Shown: positions 62,699 through 64,000 of the stretch, piece after piece
Layout of the letters: the number at the start of each line of letters is the position of its first letter
Position numbering within the stretch: position 1 is the first letter of the stretch
NCBI RefSeq assembly: GCF_002077175.1
Contig: NZ_CP014943.1
Location: 2,914,001-2,978,000, forward strand
DNA: 64,000 bases
Direction of reading: 5' to 3'
DNA from: Colwellia sp. PAMC 21821
Lineage (GTDB): Bacteria; Pseudomonadota; Gammaproteobacteria; Enterobacterales; Alteromonadaceae
Program-made: the position numbers and the translations under genes
The notes under the pieces: generated by a model
Told to the model about the DNA's origin: nothing
Databases searched by the model: none
Seen by the model: only the letters and a program-made list of their open reading frames with translations

Positions 62699-63463
62699 AT
62701 GCGCACAATTTCGGCATTGATAATTAGTAAAGATGAAGAAGATAGAATTATACCCTGTTTGGAGTCATTAAAAGGCTTTGCTGATGAAATAATACTTTTT
62801 GATTCAGGTAGCACCGATAAAACAGTTGAAATTGCAAAAGCATACACTGATAAAATATGGATCACTGACGATTGGCCAGGAGATGGCTTTCAAAAACATC
62901 GTGCATTACAGCAGGCAACCTGCGAATGGGTTTTGATTATTGATGCAGATGAATATCTTGATTATGAAATGAAAGCGGAAATTACTAGTCAGCTATCTAA
63001 TCCAAATTTACAAGAAGTTGCGTTTAAACTACCATGGGGTAATATTATCCTAGGTAAATTAATGAAATTTGGTCGTTCTTCCAGAGCACCTAAAAGACTT
63101 TTTAAACGTGATGGTGCAGATATAACGAAAGTTGTCGTACATGCGAATGTAGTGACTAAAGGTAAAGTATCCACTTTGAAAAAAGGACTCTTAATGCATA
63201 ATTCACTCCGGAATTTTGAACATTTAATGAGTAAAACTCGACTTTATGCATGGGAAACAACACTTAAGTACCGTAAGAATAAAAAACCAAGCTTAGGTAT
63301 TTATTTTGCCTTGATTCGCTCAATTTGGACATTTTTCCTAATTTATATTCTTCGCTTAGGTTTTTTAGATGGCAGTAGAGGATTGATGATGGCAATGGTT
63401 TTCGCGCAATCCTCTTTTAATAAGTATGCAGGACTTTGGTATTTGGAGCAGGAAGAAAGCTAA
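62699..63463 (+). CDS. Family-2 glycosyltransferase (LPS core, WaaE/KdtX-like)
   Basis: 254 residues. GT-A fold: TISALIISKDEEDRIIPCLESLKGFADEIILFDSGSTDKT, then the DxD region VLIIDADEYL and the acceptor segment FGRSSRAPKRLFKRDGADITKVVVHANV. The C-terminus is hydrophobic and basic (YFALIRSIWTFFLIYILRLGF), typical of inner-membrane-bound LPS core glucosyl- or heptosyl-modifying enzymes of the LgtF/WaaE group. The donor sugar is unknown. It is the first gene of what looks like a surface-glycan locus running off the window. Confidence 0.82.
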   Translation: MRTISALIISKDEEDRIIPCLESLKGFADEIILFDSGSTDKTVEIAKAYTDKIWITDDWPGDGFQKHRALQQATCEWVLIIDADEYLDYEMKAEITSQLSNPNLQEVAFKLPWGNIILGKLMKFGRSSRAPKRLFKRDGADITKVVVHANVVTKGKVSTLKKGLLMHNSLRNFEHLMSKTRLYAWETTLKYRKNKKPSLGIYFALIRSIWTFFLIYILRLGFLDGSRGLMMAMVFAQSSFNKYAGLWYLEQEES

Positions 63464-63524
63464 AAGAACCACCCATTTTCGTCTTTTGCTAACCCGTTAA
63501 TAATTAAATGAAGATATATCATTG

Positions 63525-64000
63525 ATGACAAACAAAAAATACCTGTTTTTTATTAGTCAAAACTATAGTTTTGCTATTCTTAGGCCGCTGCAAAAAGCGA
63601 TCCTAGCAAGAGGCGGCGAAGTACGTTGGTTTTTGTATGGTTCCGAAATTAGACATGAATTTTTACGCAGTAATGAGACAAAAATTGAATCAATAAGTGA
63701 TATAAATAGATACGGGCCAATTGCAGTATTTGTTCCAGGTAATACGGTGCCGGCATTTATTCCTGGACTTAAAGTTGCCGTATTTCATGGCTTTAACTCA
63801 GGAAAACTTAACAGGAAAGGGCGTGAAGATCATTTTAACATTAGAGGGTGTTTTGATCTTTATTGTACGCAAGGGCCAAACACCACAAAAACATTTCAAG
63901 CGCTAGCTAATAAGCATCAGCATTTTTTAGTTTGTGAGACTGGCTGGCCAGCAATAGATCCTCTATTTGAACCTTTAGTCGACAACAAAAGTAACATTCC
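63525..64000 (+). CDS. CDP-glycerol glycerophosphotransferase-like protein (3' end outside window)
   Basis: First 158 residues of a gene cut by the window end. ATG at 63525, 61 bases after the glycosyltransferase stop, same strand. The beginning KYLFFISQNYSFAILRPLQKAILARGGEVRWFL and the block VAVFHGFNSGKLNRKG...FDLYCTQGPNTTKTFQAL...VCETGWPAIDPLF resemble the glycerophosphotransferase (Glyphos_transf) proteins found in gram-negative LPS and capsule loci. It probably adds a phospho-linked group to a surface glycan. The catalytic C-terminal part is not visible, so the call is tentative. Confidence 0.6.
   Translation, partial: MTNKKYLFFISQNYSFAILRPLQKAILARGGEVRWFLYGSEIRHEFLRSNETKIESISDINRYGPIAVFVPGNTVPAFIPGLKVAVFHGFNSGKLNRKGREDHFNIRGCFDLYCTQGPNTTKTFQALANKHQHFLVCETGWPAIDPLFEPLVDNKSNI

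Overview
The window is AT-rich gammaproteobacterial chromosome. Gene content and order (rppH-ptsP-tauE-thyA, a Pho/pst locus, a leu operon, rdgC, ettA, fahA, large TonB receptor) and protein sequence style point to a marine member of the Alteromonadales, most like Colwellia/Thalassotalea (Colwelliaceae). This is inferred from the sequence; no database search was possible.

Layout. 1-2.4 kb: two paired amidohydrolase-family proteins, the first cut by the window edge and the second lacking the metal-binding HxH. 3.2-9 kb: a class-I glutamine amidotransferase-like hydrolase coupled to a VTT membrane protein, an aconitase (acnA) gene broken by a one-base frameshift in a G run, and a hexose-6-phosphate mutarotase. 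9.2-16.5 kb: diguanylate cyclase, mutH, rppH, ptsP, a TauE-type exporter and thyA. 17-20.7 kb: HDOD protein, rdgC and a sensor kinase. 21-38.9 kb: a phosphate-starvation region. It holds a Pho-box-controlled porin, phoB-phoR, pstS, a reverse-strand block (ACT protein, PilZ, ettA, PAS-GGDEF, CBS protein), then pstC-pstA-pstB-phoU, a DUF47 PhoU-like protein and a Pit transporter. Four Pho boxes are visible, before the porin, phoB, pstS and pstC.

38.9-48 kb is the accessory region. An IS110-family (IS1111-group) element sits inside a hairpin of a dispersed intergenic repeat family. Its long non-coding end carries a 10-nt match to the flanking target exactly at the junction, as expected of a bridge RNA. 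Next comes a tRNA-Phe gene used as attB by a 7.1-kb integrative element with integrase, AlpA-like regulator, YagK/YfjJ (inovirus Gp2-like, HUH) replication protein, a superinfection-immunity-type membrane protein and several unknown genes, closed by a 17-bp repeat of the tRNA 3' end.

48-64 kb returns to core genes: trhO, fahA, a TonB-dependent receptor, cca, a GspA-GspB-type fusion, the leuABCD operon with a previously unlisted leucine-rich leader peptide and attenuator, and the start of a lipopolysaccharide/surface glycan locus (family-2 glycosyltransferase, then a CDP-glycerol glycerophosphotransferase-like protein cut by the window end).
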